Of a DNA stretch of 64,000 bases, positions 45,401 to 53,452 are shown in pieces. Both the position numbers and the translations under genes were made by a program. The stretch spans positions 148,558 to 212,557 of the forward strand of contig NZ_QGTG01000012.1 in NCBI RefSeq assembly GCF_003182155.1, given 5' to 3'. Source of the DNA: Chitinophaga sp. S165. Lineage in GTDB: Bacteria; Bacteroidota; Bacteroidia; Chitinophagales; Chitinophagaceae. Each line of letters opens with the position of its first letter. The stretch's first letter is position 1. The notes below the pieces were generated by a model that did not search any database, was not told the DNA's origin, and saw only the letters and a list, made by a program, of their open reading frames with translations.

Positions 45401-47293
45401 ATCGGCTATAGCCGTCTTCATGGCATAGATCGGCATATTATCTGCGCGTTTGGCAAAAGTCGCAGATAGGAATATTACGCCGCGCGTTTCAGCCACTACA
45501 CCCTGCATAAATCTACCGGTATTAGATGCGCCGCTGGAGTTATGCGCTTCGTCCATGATAATGATATTATCCTGCGCGATGTTTTGTAAAAAACGCGGCT
45601 TCTCCGGCTTTTTATCTGCACTGTTAAACTGGCTATAAGTGGCAACCACAAAGTCATAGATCGCAGGAAGTGTACCACTGGCAGTAATATTTTTCTGTTG
45701 CTGCAATTCGGGGGCCTGATAGATCACATTGCCATCCTCATCTTTTATATCCGATTTTGATTCTCGGTTATTGACAATGAATGGGCGAAGATGACCACTT
45801 CCGATAGCAACCAAATCACGATATATGTCAGAGAATAGGTTTGCCTTCTCCGTCAGAAATACCGGCTTCAATCCTTGTTCGGTCGCATACCTGATAATGG
45901 AGGCGGCAACTCGCCCTTTCCCGATTCCGGTTTGATCGCCAATTATCATGCCCTGTGCTCTCGCCTCGATATTGTAAATAGCCACACCTACAGCGTCGAT
46001 CTGTTCCGCACTGAGCGCACGGCATAATGCTACTTTGGTATCATAGCCCAGCCGGTGCCGAACAAAGTTATCCATGTCGCCACCCACTTCTCTGCGTATC
46101 CTGTCTACTGCGGATTGTGTCTCAAAGGCCATACTATCAGGCACTTGTGTATTCAGTACCACGCAGGCCTGGGAGGCTGGCGAGTAGGGAGCACCAAGTG
46201 TTTCACCAGCGATACTTTTACGGAGCTTGTTTACCAATTTCAAGGCTTCATCTTCAAGTTTCATATCGAATGTCTTTATCACCGGAAATTCAGTAATAGT
46301 GTGCATATGTTTCTTAATCGGTGTCACTACACGATCAAAGAGTTCATCAAATCCACGTACTACAGTATCCCGTAGTGGCTGATGGAGCGGGGCTACACCT
46401 TCAGGGTGAGGTTTACGTCCGTTTATCAAAATCAATCGAACGTTGAAAGCTGTTCCCTGCCTACTGTACAGTTTTCTGCCATCAATATTGATTACATCTT
46501 CAACATAATATCGAGAGTACAGGTAATTAAAAAAAATGCGGTTCTTACCCGCCTGTATCCTTCCCCGGTCATCCCATGTTGTATGACCACCAATTATAAT
46601 CGCCGCTTTTCCATTGCTGACCATTGTATTTAAAGCATATATTGCCATTACATGTTCAAGGCTTGAAATCTTGTAACCATCAAAGTATATTCCCACGTCC
46701 AGGGTGCCAAAGGGAGGATTAGTTAATACTGCCTGAAATGTATTCTCTAAATCAAAGAAAGGCTTTGTTGCATCTCTGCTCCAAACATTCGCGAATCCTT
46801 GTACTTGCAAATTTCCACGCCGGATAGCATCGATTTCATTCACATACACCTGATTCGGCATTGCAGCAATAGTAAGCAATCCGTTGCCTGCTGACGGCTC
46901 AAATGCAAGCCCACCAGTAGACGCTAATTTGTCCAAGCCACAGAAAACGCCCATCAGGTAACCAATTGGCGCGGGGGTACTATATTGCTGTAATAATATG
47001 CTCTGACTTGTGCGGTGAGAAAGGTTTACCTGCCTCTGGTATAGTTCTACAATCTTTTCAAAACGTTGTCGTACAGTACCGCTACTGCTTGCATAGTGCC
47101 GGGCTGCCTTCACGATTGCCAATTCGGTCAACTCTTTTACTTCCGTTTTGTCTGTAATGCCGTATTCAGAAACTGCTAACTTCTCTAAACTAATTTTTGT
47201 ATGCTTATCATTTTTTTTTTGAAGTAATTCCTTCATTACTTCCCGCACAAAAGATTGCCCTTTAAAACCTAATGACTTTGCTTCGTTCGGCAT
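42491..47293 (-). CDS. DNA methylase-Strawberry-notch helicase fusion
   Basis: 1600 residues. Residues 90-270 form an N6-adenine-type methylase with QYSTPAPIGYLMG, cofactor motif FEPSAGNGLL (131-140) and catalytic NPPF (192-195). From about 400 follows a superfamily 2 helicase of the Strawberry-notch type: Walker A GDQTGIGKGR, IIMDEAHNSSGA, LSATFAKR, and the helicase C part GSTGASAHA and QKRGRINRTGQ. The C-terminal 350 residues are of unknown fold. Such large multi-enzyme proteins are typical of plasmids, phages and integrative elements, where they may protect or remodel the entering DNA. Confidence 0.85.
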   Translation of the reverse strand: MPNEAKSLGFKGQSFVREVMKELLQKKNDKHTKISLEKLAVSEYGITDKTEVKELTELAIVKAARHYASSSGTVRQRFEKIVELYQRQVNLSHRTSQSILLQQYSTPAPIGYLMGVFCGLDKLASTGGLAFEPSAGNGLLTIAAMPNQVYVNEIDAIRRGNLQVQGFANVWSRDATKPFFDLENTFQAVLTNPPFGTLDVGIYFDGYKISSLEHVMAIYALNTMVSNGKAAIIIGGHTTWDDRGRIQAGKNRIFFNYLYSRYYVEDVINIDGRKLYSRQGTAFNVRLILINGRKPHPEGVAPLHQPLRDTVVRGFDELFDRVVTPIKKHMHTITEFPVIKTFDMKLEDEALKLVNKLRKSIAGETLGAPYSPASQACVVLNTQVPDSMAFETQSAVDRIRREVGGDMDNFVRHRLGYDTKVALCRALSAEQIDAVGVAIYNIEARAQGMIIGDQTGIGKGRVAASIIRYATEQGLKPVFLTEKANLFSDIYRDLVAIGSGHLRPFIVNNRESKSDIKDEDGNVIYQAPELQQQKNITASGTLPAIYDFVVATYSQFNSADKKPEKPRFLQNIAQDNIIIMDEAHNSSGASNTGRFMQGVVAETRGVIFLSATFAKRADNMPIYAMKTAIADCTMSKEALVEAITRGGVALQEVLSAQLVSEGQMLRRERSFEGVEVNYLTLADMSEEHKAIADNITEILRDIIAFQKNYVDAQVEALDEIAAAEGKETTLREGTSQAGVDNLPYFSKIFQVINQMLFSLKADAVAERTIMRLKEGKKPVIAFASTMGSFIETLEAETGMPVSDGDTINADFSEVLWRGLDGVLRYTEKDVTGKPVYKKFAVHELGEAASLEYQRISERISDVSTGITISPIDVIVQRLRAEGYSVAEVTGRKYELQLNRQTGMGLVLSRRRLNVNDAFRRFNNNEVDVLMINQSGSTGASAHAIPTGRVSREEVRQRVMIVLQAELDISTEVQKRGRINRTGQILKPIYDYLISSIPAEQRLMMMLQKKLKSLDANTTSNQKQSTKILDVPDFLNKYGDKIVKEYLIENPDVNKLLDDPLHILRSEEDSEGATPSNSEDAAMRVSGRVAVLSTKMQTDFYNEIAERYGDYVEYLKQVGEYDLEVEAMALQAETTSARVVKMGNGAGSVFGTDSVLETVKANVLKKPFSHTELDNLLADALKDGTSDALKQSLINTYETDWQQRLDKELDEIRNYYEGIIRDIPNEKKIQKIENGTMEWQEAVTARETELQEAREKKLHNAETTAYNRKVYLLRLFKFFHISRSLLYPVESYSGGKEMLPAVFLGVAIDNKKKNPFTPSQVRLRFAIAGSTKYIVFPASMSANLLEIIGASSDIIQPSGKEALLDNWAEYVKQSSVDRTTRHIITGNLLQAFSDFRGKLVSYTTIDGQTKKGILMPEHWNPGEEVADNVTVPILKALPFIRSIVNGAQLTTDNGISFFKKVGKFRVIVSGSRQRSGDIYLDRDLLALVEGNNFEKVSNNMSAWLDENRINDFVRILGDKHGVSVTLNGAQFRQIEQEITTTAERRVIAIPPPLDESAEMRANQQQEPVNIFPAEPDMDILELEAEALIIKLKLQSRMRMAA

Positions 47294-47362
47294 ATTACGT
47301 GTATTGACGTTGGGCTAATGGTGATCTGTCATCAAAGAGGACCGGATATATTCGTATGGTAT

Positions 47363-47569
47363 TTATTCCATTTCTATTCTGTTGGCAACTGATTTGTTGA
47401 TTGGCCCACTCATACGCTCTGCTAATGCTTCACCTATCAATGTTCCTAAAAATGCACCTACCATAACATAGGGTACCGCTTCCTTTCTGGCAGCCCTGGC
47501 GTAGGAATAACACAATAGCGAGGTGATAAGCGTTGAGGTTGATATTATTACTTTCTCTGTATTTTCCAT
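47363..47569 (-). CDS. small membrane protein
   Basis: 68 residues with two hydrophobic stretches (ISTSTLITSLLCYSYA and VPYVMVGAFLGTLIGEALA) and a GxxxG-like pair. Not recognised. It follows the holin/spanin-like gene by 24 bases and ends 70 bases before the methylase-helicase gene. A lysis or virion-membrane role is possible from context. Confidence 0.65.
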   Translation of the reverse strand: MENTEKVIISTSTLITSLLCYSYARAARKEAVPYVMVGAFLGTLIGEALAERMSGPINKSVANRIEME

Positions 47570-47593
47570 GTTTTATAAAATGCATACCTACTT

Positions 47594-48565
47594 TCAGTGC
47601 CGCACTACCATATATGTCACCGTGCCGCCTAGTATAAGCAGGCACGTAGATAGTAGCTTACTCCGTGCCCTATGCTGCTTTACCTGCTTTTTTAAGTCAA
47701 GATTGTCAGTAAGTAATATTTGCTGCTGCACGAGATTACGATCATAGTTCAATTGCAGATAATTATACCGTTGATCCTGTGCTGTGATTGTGCTATCTTT
47801 TATCGCCACTTGTTCCGTCAGTGCAGACGTTAGGCTGTTATACAAGCTATCCTTTTCCATACACGATACAACAAGATCACTGGTCAAACTTGCAAGGCTA
47901 TCACAGTTCGTCAGTCGTTCCTCAGTATCAGTCAGTATGGCATTGTCTTCAATTCGTTGGTGTAGCTGTTTCTGTAAATTGGTATTTGATTTGATTGAAC
48001 GAGAAAGGGCATTTCTCGCCTCTAAAACCTGTTTTTCTAGTGTGGAGTTTTGCGTGCTTAGATTCGCTATGCGTCTATTATAATTAGAAATGATTTTTTT
48101 CTGTTCCTTTAGCTCATCGTTGGAAGGCGTATCTGTACCTACTACAACCTCTTCATGTACCCCTTTGTTGCAGCTCTTGAAAAATTGTGTTGTGCTCAAT
48201 GTGGTGAGTACCCCCAATAAAAAGAAAAGGGTGCGGGCAACCCCAAACATACGCTTGACAATAGGTGTTTGTGTAATCTCTGTTATCTTTTTCATTCTGT
48301 TTTTTTTGAGATGAGAGATGAATTTGTTCCTATTCCTGTTTACCTGGGTTTGAGGTGGTAGGCTTTTTTCTAGGCTATAGCCCAACAAACCAGCTGCGAT
48401 AAGCCCTCCAATGGTGAAAAACATGAACTCCGGAACGGATTTATTAAAAAGCTGTTGGATTATCCAACTGACTATCAGTGCTACCAATAGTGTGCACACT
48501 GTCATTTCCCTAATGGAATACTGTCCGTTCTTATCCTGCAATAGCGTCAATAAAAATTTCTTCAT
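47594..48565 (-). CDS. holin/spanin-like membrane protein with coiled coil
   Basis: 323 residues. The N-terminus (KNGQYSIREMTVCTLLVALI, then a second segment around FFTIGGLIAAGLLGYSLEKS) has the two-helix layout of small phage holins. A third segment at about 110-127 precedes FKSCNKG. Residues 150-290 form a long coiled coil (KIISNYNRRIANLSTQNSTL), and the last 20 residues are another membrane segment (LLSTCLLILGGTVTYMVV). A coiled coil spanning between membrane anchors is like spanins. It overlaps the stop of the tiny upstream ORF (ATGA). Confidence 0.65.
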   Translation of the reverse strand: MKKFLLTLLQDKNGQYSIREMTVCTLLVALIVSWIIQQLFNKSVPEFMFFTIGGLIAAGLLGYSLEKSLPPQTQVNRNRNKFISHLKKNRMKKITEITQTPIVKRMFGVARTLFFLLGVLTTLSTTQFFKSCNKGVHEEVVVGTDTPSNDELKEQKKIISNYNRRIANLSTQNSTLEKQVLEARNALSRSIKSNTNLQKQLHQRIEDNAILTDTEERLTNCDSLASLTSDLVVSCMEKDSLYNSLTSALTEQVAIKDSTITAQDQRYNYLQLNYDRNLVQQQILLTDNLDLKKQVKQHRARSKLLSTCLLILGGTVTYMVVRH

Positions 48566-48648
48566 AATAATTTTGATTTAACAAGCTTGTAAGAAAGTAG
48601 TGCAAGTGCTGTTGCCGCCAGGGTCCCCGTAACAATAATCACTGGCAC
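48562..48648 (-). CDS. 28-codon single-pass membrane peptide
   Basis: From a GTG at 48648 the frame encodes 28 residues, MPVIIVTGTLAATALALL followed by SYKLVKSKLL: one hydrophobic helix and a basic tail. Its TGA overlaps the next ATG (ATGA), and it starts five bases after the preceding stop, with GGGAGG 15 bases upstream. The exact fit in the operon supports it; the GTG start makes it less certain. Confidence 0.5.
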   Translation of the reverse strand: MPVIIVTGTLAATALALLSYKLVKSKLL

Positions 48649-48653
48649 AGCAG

Positions 48654-49280
48654 TTATGCGGCCTCCCCCAAAGGGAGAGGCGAGAGACGGGATGCCAATC
48701 CTGCCGGTAACTCTGATTGTTCAATGAGTGTATAGGTGAATTTGTTGCCATACAACTTTTTGTGCTGGTTGCAGAGCTGCATGAATGCTGCGAAATCTGT
48801 AGCGTTAGCGAAAACCTGACACCCTGCAGAATGGCTGGAGACATATTTGGTCGTACCGGCTGTCTCAGCCCTGTGTATATTGATACCGAACATGCCTGTT
48901 TGTTCTTTGCCAGATTGAAAATCCAACCGTCCGTCCTTGTTAAAATCCCTGATCACTGTAACCGGCGATTGCTGTACTAGCGCTGTATATAACCCGCGAT
49001 GCAGCCCAGTGGCATAGCAGTTAACGTATTGTCCAGGTTTGAGAATGGCAGTACCGGCATTATTTATAGGTTGCTTCAAATAGTGCATACCAGGATCGGT
49101 GGTTGCCGGATAATTCAGAAGTTGCCATTGCGTACCATTGGAGTAGAAAACAAAGATAGTATCATCAAAGGCATTTGGCACATTTGTAACCGCTCGGATT
49201 CCTATTATATTTAATTCATATGGGCGTGAAAATACCCTGTACCCTTTCGCAGAAAGGGCCTGCTTTAATTGTTCGATCAT
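48654..49280 (-). CDS. YkuD-like (L,D-transpeptidase fold) wall enzyme
   Basis: I start at the ATG at 49280 (MIEQLKQALSAKGYRVF; 208 residues); the frame upstream overlaps the amidase gene. Residues 130-160 carry MFGINIHRAE followed by SSHSAGCQVF, the His-x(14)-Ser-x-Gly-Cys pattern of YkuD-fold enzymes (His136, Ser151, Cys154). FNKDGRLDFQ looks like a calcium-type loop. No signal peptide. Next to the amidase-like gene it probably cuts or remodels peptidoglycan during entry or release of the element. Confidence 0.65.
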   Translation of the reverse strand: MIEQLKQALSAKGYRVFSRPYELNIIGIRAVTNVPNAFDDTIFVFYSNGTQWQLLNYPATTDPGMHYLKQPINNAGTAILKPGQYVNCYATGLHRGLYTALVQQSPVTVIRDFNKDGRLDFQSGKEQTGMFGINIHRAETAGTTKYVSSHSAGCQVFANATDFAAFMQLCNQHKKLYGNKFTYTLIEQSELPAGLASRLSPLPLGEAA

Positions 49281-49330
49281 AATATAATTGTTGTTGGAAT
49301 GAAGAGTGCGTTGCGGAGATGTCGAAAGTC

Positions 49331-49810
49331 TTATGCTGCACGTAGAACGGCAGGAACGTAGTCCGTTATCCATTGAAACAGGTTAAAACCTGGATTCGGA
49401 TAAGCGTATAAATAGACTTTGTCGGCAGGTACAACTTTTGCATTTGGGTGTTTTTCCAAAAGCTGCACCAGCTTATTAAACAGTGTCTCATTCTGGCGTT
49501 CAGTACGGCAATCCAGTCTATTGCCTTCTTTGTCCAAACCGCCAACGAGTGCAATTTCTATAGTTCCCTCCGTGCTTAGTGTTGGCCGTAGCTTTAGCAA
49601 CTTTCCTGCCCTGGTCACAATGAAATGATAAGGGAGCTTGTCCAGATCACTCAGTAACATATCAGGCTTTGTTCCTGTGCTATGTATGACAATATATCGA
49701 ATGTGGCTGGTTTGATATCCTATTCTACCTTTGCCTGTAGCTATACGGGAGGATCGACGGTTTACTCGTGAAACTTGTTTTTCTGTGAATTGAATTCTTT
49801 GTCTTTTCAT
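49331..49810 (-). CDS. N-acetylmuramoyl-L-alanine amidase-like protein
   Basis: 159 residues from the ATG at 49810. It has the Amidase_2/T7-lysozyme pattern: YIVIHSTGT (His43), LPYHFIVTRAGKLLKLRP (His62), IEIALVGGLDKEG and a final segment YPNPGFNLFQWI. In zinc amidases the last motif is normally CPGF or CPCF, whose Cys binds zinc. Here that Cys is missing, so the site may be inactive or use another ligand. Without a signal peptide it would need a holin to reach the wall, or it is part of a virion. It overlaps no gene but starts 11 bases after its neighbour. Confidence 0.75.
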   Translation of the reverse strand: MKRQRIQFTEKQVSRVNRRSSRIATGKGRIGYQTSHIRYIVIHSTGTKPDMLLSDLDKLPYHFIVTRAGKLLKLRPTLSTEGTIEIALVGGLDKEGNRLDCRTERQNETLFNKLVQLLEKHPNAKVVPADKVYLYAYPNPGFNLFQWITDYVPAVLRAA

Positions 49811-49821
49811 AAAAGAGTTGA

Positions 49822-50868
49822 TTAAAGATGTTTTATACAATTTGAGTGTACAAGAAAATGATGACCATTATTGACGAACAACACATACTGAAGCCGCCTC
49901 GCCACTTCGTTGCCTAATATCGTATGCGGAGGTACTGTTACAGCTGTTGTGGCGTTAACCCAAACTTTGGCAGGAACAGTAGTTAGTATAGGAATGCCGT
50001 CTATACCGGAAAGGCTCCATTTACTACCATCATAAGTAAGTCCCATTGTAGCAAACGCAAGACGTAGTTGTTCCTTCTGTGTGGTGGCGCTGAAAGTATC
50101 GAGTAAGCCAGTGACAAGAGTTTTTCGCACCCCGCCAATACGGTACTGTTTAAAAGCCTCGCTCACGGTACTATAATCACCACTGCTTTTTATGCTTTTT
50201 AGCAATGATAATACAGTGTTAAAATCACGTTTAAGTGTTGCATTGTAAATTTTAGTGGCGAGACCTGATAAATTTGTACTGCTACCCGCCGTAGTATCGC
50301 TTCCCTGTGTCAATACGTTAAAAAAGGTTTCGGAGATACTAACCGGCATCTTTAGTTTCACAAGCGCATTGGCTGTCTCGGAACCAAAATCACCATCTGC
50401 ACCATATTTGGGAAGCGTTTTACTACCATATTTTCGGATGAGCGCCTCTTGAAATTTACGCACATTGTCGCCCTTGCTACCCTTTTTCAACGGGAAATCA
50501 TCGGTTGCTTTAGTACTCTTGCCGCTGCCCCTGTTGGGTATGGATATTGGAGGAATATTAACGTTGTCTGGTATAGAACTACCGGCGCCGGGTACTATAG
50601 GTTCTAATGAAATGCCTGAAGGAAACGTATTACCTCTGCCGCTCCCGTTATTCTGAAGCAAGGTTTCATCGAGGTTCGCCCCCTTTTTTGATTTGCGGGA
50701 TTTCATATACTGCCAGCCCAGATATCCTAATATTCCGATTGCTCCAAGAGAAAGCGTTGTCAGAACAATCTTGCTGCCGGTTATCCTGCTAGTCCTTGTT
50801 TTACTGGATCGCACCCGTCCTTTAGCAGTGCGACCTCCCGCTGTCTTCTTTTCCTTTTTTACTGCCAT
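49822..50868 (-). CDS. membrane-anchored peptidoglycan-binding protein
   Basis: 348 residues. A very basic start (KKEKKTAGGRTAKGRVRSSK) is followed by one membrane segment (about 34-54, IVLTTLSLGAIGILGYLGW), a Gly/Ser/Pro-rich spacer to about 120, and a PG_binding_1 domain at about 125-175 (FPLKKGSKGDNVRKFQEAL, YGADGDFGSETANAL). The C-terminal 170 residues are helical then beta and not recognised. In a virus with an inner membrane such a protein could attach to or help penetrate the cell wall. Confidence 0.7.
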   Translation of the reverse strand: MAVKKEKKTAGGRTAKGRVRSSKTRTSRITGSKIVLTTLSLGAIGILGYLGWQYMKSRKSKKGANLDETLLQNNGSGRGNTFPSGISLEPIVPGAGSSIPDNVNIPPISIPNRGSGKSTKATDDFPLKKGSKGDNVRKFQEALIRKYGSKTLPKYGADGDFGSETANALVKLKMPVSISETFFNVLTQGSDTTAGSSTNLSGLATKIYNATLKRDFNTVLSLLKSIKSSGDYSTVSEAFKQYRIGGVRKTLVTGLLDTFSATTQKEQLRLAFATMGLTYDGSKWSLSGIDGIPILTTVPAKVWVNATTAVTVPPHTILGNEVARRLQYVLFVNNGHHFLVHSNCIKHL

Positions 50869-50869
50869 A

Positions 50870-51586
50870 CTACTTAGGCTTTTGCGTTATGATCTGCATG
50901 TATGATGGATATTCCCAAAATTCAAGTTCTCGTTTCAAGTCAGCAATCAGATCACGGCCATACAATGATTTGTAAATGACGCCAGTCTGAACAAATGAAG
51001 ACTGTGTTGGCATTTCGTTAAACACTGCACTGATCGCGTCCTCGTCCGTACCAGGCATCGGGCCATAGCTTTTGTCAAATGCGGCTTTCAGACGGGAGGC
51101 CCAACTTTGATAGTGGACAACAGTCAATTGTTGTGTAGGAGTGCCCGCTTCGTATTTTTCCGGCTTTACAGAAATAATAGCAAGCATTTCGTTGTACTCC
51201 GTACTTTGCAACTCGTTTTCCATATCACGTAATAAAGAGCGGTTGTATAACTTTTGGTAACTATCGATTACCTGACGCATTACTTGTTTTGATGGTAACC
51301 GAGTTATGGTTTCTCTCATGGCATTTATATTCGTCCCAAACCATCCATCATTATTAAATGCCATTCTAAGTTGCTTCGCATACGTTGCAGCATTACCATC
51401 TACATAGCTCTTGTTTTCCTCTGCATCTGCCTGTCTCTTACGGATCAGGCCACGGGCAATAATAACAGCTCCACCAATAAAGATGACACCAACCAACCCA
51501 AAAGCAAGTTTTTCCTTTAGCGTAAGGCCACCAACTTCAGACTGGATACGACTGGTACGATAATATTTCGGATACTGTGAATACAT
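50870..51586 (-). CDS. single-pass membrane protein with annexin-like helical repeats
   Basis: 238 residues. One membrane segment at about 27-47 (LAFGLVGVIFIGGAVIIARG). After it come two similar helical repeats: LRMAFNNDGWFGTNINAM with LYNRSLLRDMENEL, and LKAAFDKSYGPMPGTDEDAI with LYGRDLIADLKREL. The 'AI...LYGRDLI.DLK.EL' pattern is like annexin repeats. The start is 1 base from the next gene, so they are co-translated. Function unknown. Confidence 0.65.
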   Translation of the reverse strand: MYSQYPKYYRTSRIQSEVGGLTLKEKLAFGLVGVIFIGGAVIIARGLIRKRQADAEENKSYVDGNAATYAKQLRMAFNNDGWFGTNINAMRETITRLPSKQVMRQVIDSYQKLYNRSLLRDMENELQSTEYNEMLAIISVKPEKYEAGTPTQQLTVVHYQSWASRLKAAFDKSYGPMPGTDEDAISAVFNEMPTQSSFVQTGVIYKSLYGRDLIADLKRELEFWEYPSYMQIITQKPK

Positions 51587-51637
51587 GCCATCGATTATGA
51601 ATTACACCATTACTTTCTCAAGGCCCAATGCGAGGCG

Positions 51638-51820
51638 CTAAAGACCCAGATAGGTTTTTGCCATTGCTGTTTTTACCGGATCATATGTTACAACCTGTGC
51701 TAACTTCGCAAGTTCTTTTGCTGATAGCATTGCTGCTAAGACCGTGAGTGCCTTTACCTTCTCTTCTGCATCTGTTTCTGTCTTAGCTTCAATTGTTACC
51801 TTAAAATTGTGTTTTTTCAT
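51638..51820 (-). CDS. small hypothetical protein
   Basis: 60 residues, soluble, with a beta strand at the start (HNFKVTIEAKTETDAEEKV) and then two helices. It overlaps the upstream gene by four bases (ATGA), so it is a real member of the operon. Not recognised. Confidence 0.65.
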   Translation of the reverse strand: MKKHNFKVTIEAKTETDAEEKVKALTVLAAMLSAKELAKLAQVVTYDPVKTAMAKTYLGL

Positions 51821-52626
51821 GTTTTTAAATTTTCAGTTAGTAATGCAATGATTGTCGGGATTTCTGCAGGATGTTCTGTCAAGTATCCGATGATATTTAG
51901 AACCCCAATGATCTGCTGCTCACTTAATCGTTGTTGCATTTGTTCCAGTAGTGCAAGGCGGCTACGCGTGTGTTCGTCAAAATCTTCCGTTTTGCTATAA
52001 CTCGCTCGCCCTTCTTGCGATTCATTCAGGCCACCGTCAGTTATTTTAGGAGTAGTATCTAAATCAAATAGCCCTGATAGCCCCTGTGGTAGTTTGTGAG
52101 CGTGATTGCGTAAGACCCCCATAAGGATAGAGGCACCAAGGTCACCCCATTTCATCATCTTACCCTTACTTTCCTGCTCTAGTTCTGCAATGCGAGCCTG
52201 CAATGTTCCGCTATATTCCTCTGCTTCTTCAATTTGTTCTTGTGCTTCTTGCAATTTCTCTCGCAATCGGTTAAGCTCATAGTCCCTTTCACGATCTGAC
52301 AGCTTCTGTGCAACGATTTGGTCTATTTCTCCTAATGTTGCAGGTTGTTCTATCGACTGTTGATTATTGTGAAATGAAAATGAATAACGGGTGTTTCTGT
52401 TCGTTCCAGGGCCATCAAATAATAGGAAAGAAACATTGCGGGTATTTGTTCTGATCTCTTGTTCGTAATCATCGAATTCATTCAGGTCACTTGTGCGTGG
52501 CACTACCTTAAAACCATCAACAAAAATTTCATAGTCTCGTGGTTTGCCTTTATCTGATTCTCGTTGCAAACTGCGACGGAGGCTATCTACGCGAGTCTGT
52601 TCATAGCGCTCTTCTACAATAGGCAT
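51817..52626 (-). CDS. coiled-coil hypothetical protein
   Basis: 269 residues. The first 110 residues are mixed with a beta-rich part (YEIFVDGFKVVPRTSD, SFLLFDGPGTNRNTRYSF). Residues 125-175 form a coiled coil (YELNRLREKLQEAQEQIEEA). The last 60 residues are helical. The N-terminal beta part beside a coiled coil would suit a virion spike or fibre base, but nothing proves this. No membrane segment. Confidence 0.65.
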   Translation of the reverse strand: MPIVEERYEQTRVDSLRRSLQRESDKGKPRDYEIFVDGFKVVPRTSDLNEFDDYEQEIRTNTRNVSFLLFDGPGTNRNTRYSFSFHNNQQSIEQPATLGEIDQIVAQKLSDRERDYELNRLREKLQEAQEQIEEAEEYSGTLQARIAELEQESKGKMMKWGDLGASILMGVLRNHAHKLPQGLSGLFDLDTTPKITDGGLNESQEGRASYSKTEDFDEHTRSRLALLEQMQQRLSEQQIIGVLNIIGYLTEHPAEIPTIIALLTENLKT

Positions 52627-52637
52627 ATAATAAATTT

Positions 52638-52952
52638 TTATTTGGGAACTGCCTGGACAAAACGAACATGGACTGCTCTGTCTCCAGCATAGCTCTTAAT
52701 TTCAATTATCCCCGTGTGCTCGTATTGTAATTCATTGCTAAGATTTAGAGACAAATCAAAGTAGCCTGTGTTGCTGATAATTTCCACCATTTCTACAGGT
52801 TCAATCAGTACCCAAAGTTGATTATAGGCATCTATATCGATTTTACTTCCGGAGGACAACACTATATGGCGAAGCAATAGATTGTATCTGTCCCCATGTC
52901 CTAACTCAATCATTCGCTTTTTTATGTATTCTATAACTATGGCGCTATTCAT
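52638..52952 (-). CDS. small beta-rich hypothetical protein
   Basis: I start at ATG 52952 (MNSAIVIEYIKKRM; 104 residues), whose ATGAATAG overlaps the stop of the upstream gene; an ATG at 52976 is the alternative. After a first helix the protein is largely beta (HIVLSSGSKIDIDAYNQLWV, HTGIIEIKSYAGDRAVHVRF). It belongs to the group of small beta-rich proteins that are candidate virion components. Confidence 0.6.
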   Translation of the reverse strand: MNSAIVIEYIKKRMIELGHGDRYNLLLRHIVLSSGSKIDIDAYNQLWVLIEPVEMVEIISNTGYFDLSLNLSNELQYEHTGIIEIKSYAGDRAVHVRFVQAVPK

Positions 52953-53451
52953 GGAATGGAACGTTATAAAGGTCATTGACAGTAACCCACAAATGAATGG
53001 AAAGCCGGTAGCTCAAGTTACGGGCCATCGTGACGCCCCACATGTCGGTATATACACCATAAAGTATGCTAGGGGCTGCTATATCCAGCACATCGGGTTC
53101 TTTCGAAGCTGATTGTGGAATAGTTGATGTGCCAACGAATGACCACGGGATAAAACCAGCGTCGAACACGCGATATCCAAGATCTGTTGGGAGTAGCGTA
53201 CTTTGCTCCACCATTACATAATTGCTATAACATCGATCCGCGCTGTCGGGAGATTGTAACGAGAGCAAGCCACCGGTAAAATCCCACCGCCACGGCATGA
53301 AAGCGCGGCAGTACCTGCTACGTATACTTGTTTCTATTCCTAATATTCGAATAACGTCAGGCGGAATTTTTATTTGGAAACATACCCGTTGTCCTTTTTT
53401 TCGGATCAAAACGTTTGAGCAGATGACGGTACTCAACAATTTATTCGACAT
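52945..53451 (-). CDS. beta-rich hypothetical protein
   Basis: I start at ATG 53451 (MSNKLLSTVICSNVLIRKKG; 168 residues), one base after the upstream stop. Mostly beta with many aromatic residues (CRAFMPWRWDFTGGLLSLQS, DAGFIPWSFVGTST). No membrane segment or catalytic motif. Candidate minor capsid or other virion protein by context. Confidence 0.62.
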   Translation of the reverse strand: MSNKLLSTVICSNVLIRKKGQRVCFQIKIPPDVIRILGIETSIRSRYCRAFMPWRWDFTGGLLSLQSPDSADRCYSNYVMVEQSTLLPTDLGYRVFDAGFIPWSFVGTSTIPQSASKEPDVLDIAAPSILYGVYTDMWGVTMARNLSYRLSIHLWVTVNDLYNVPFHE

Positions 53452-53452
53452 C

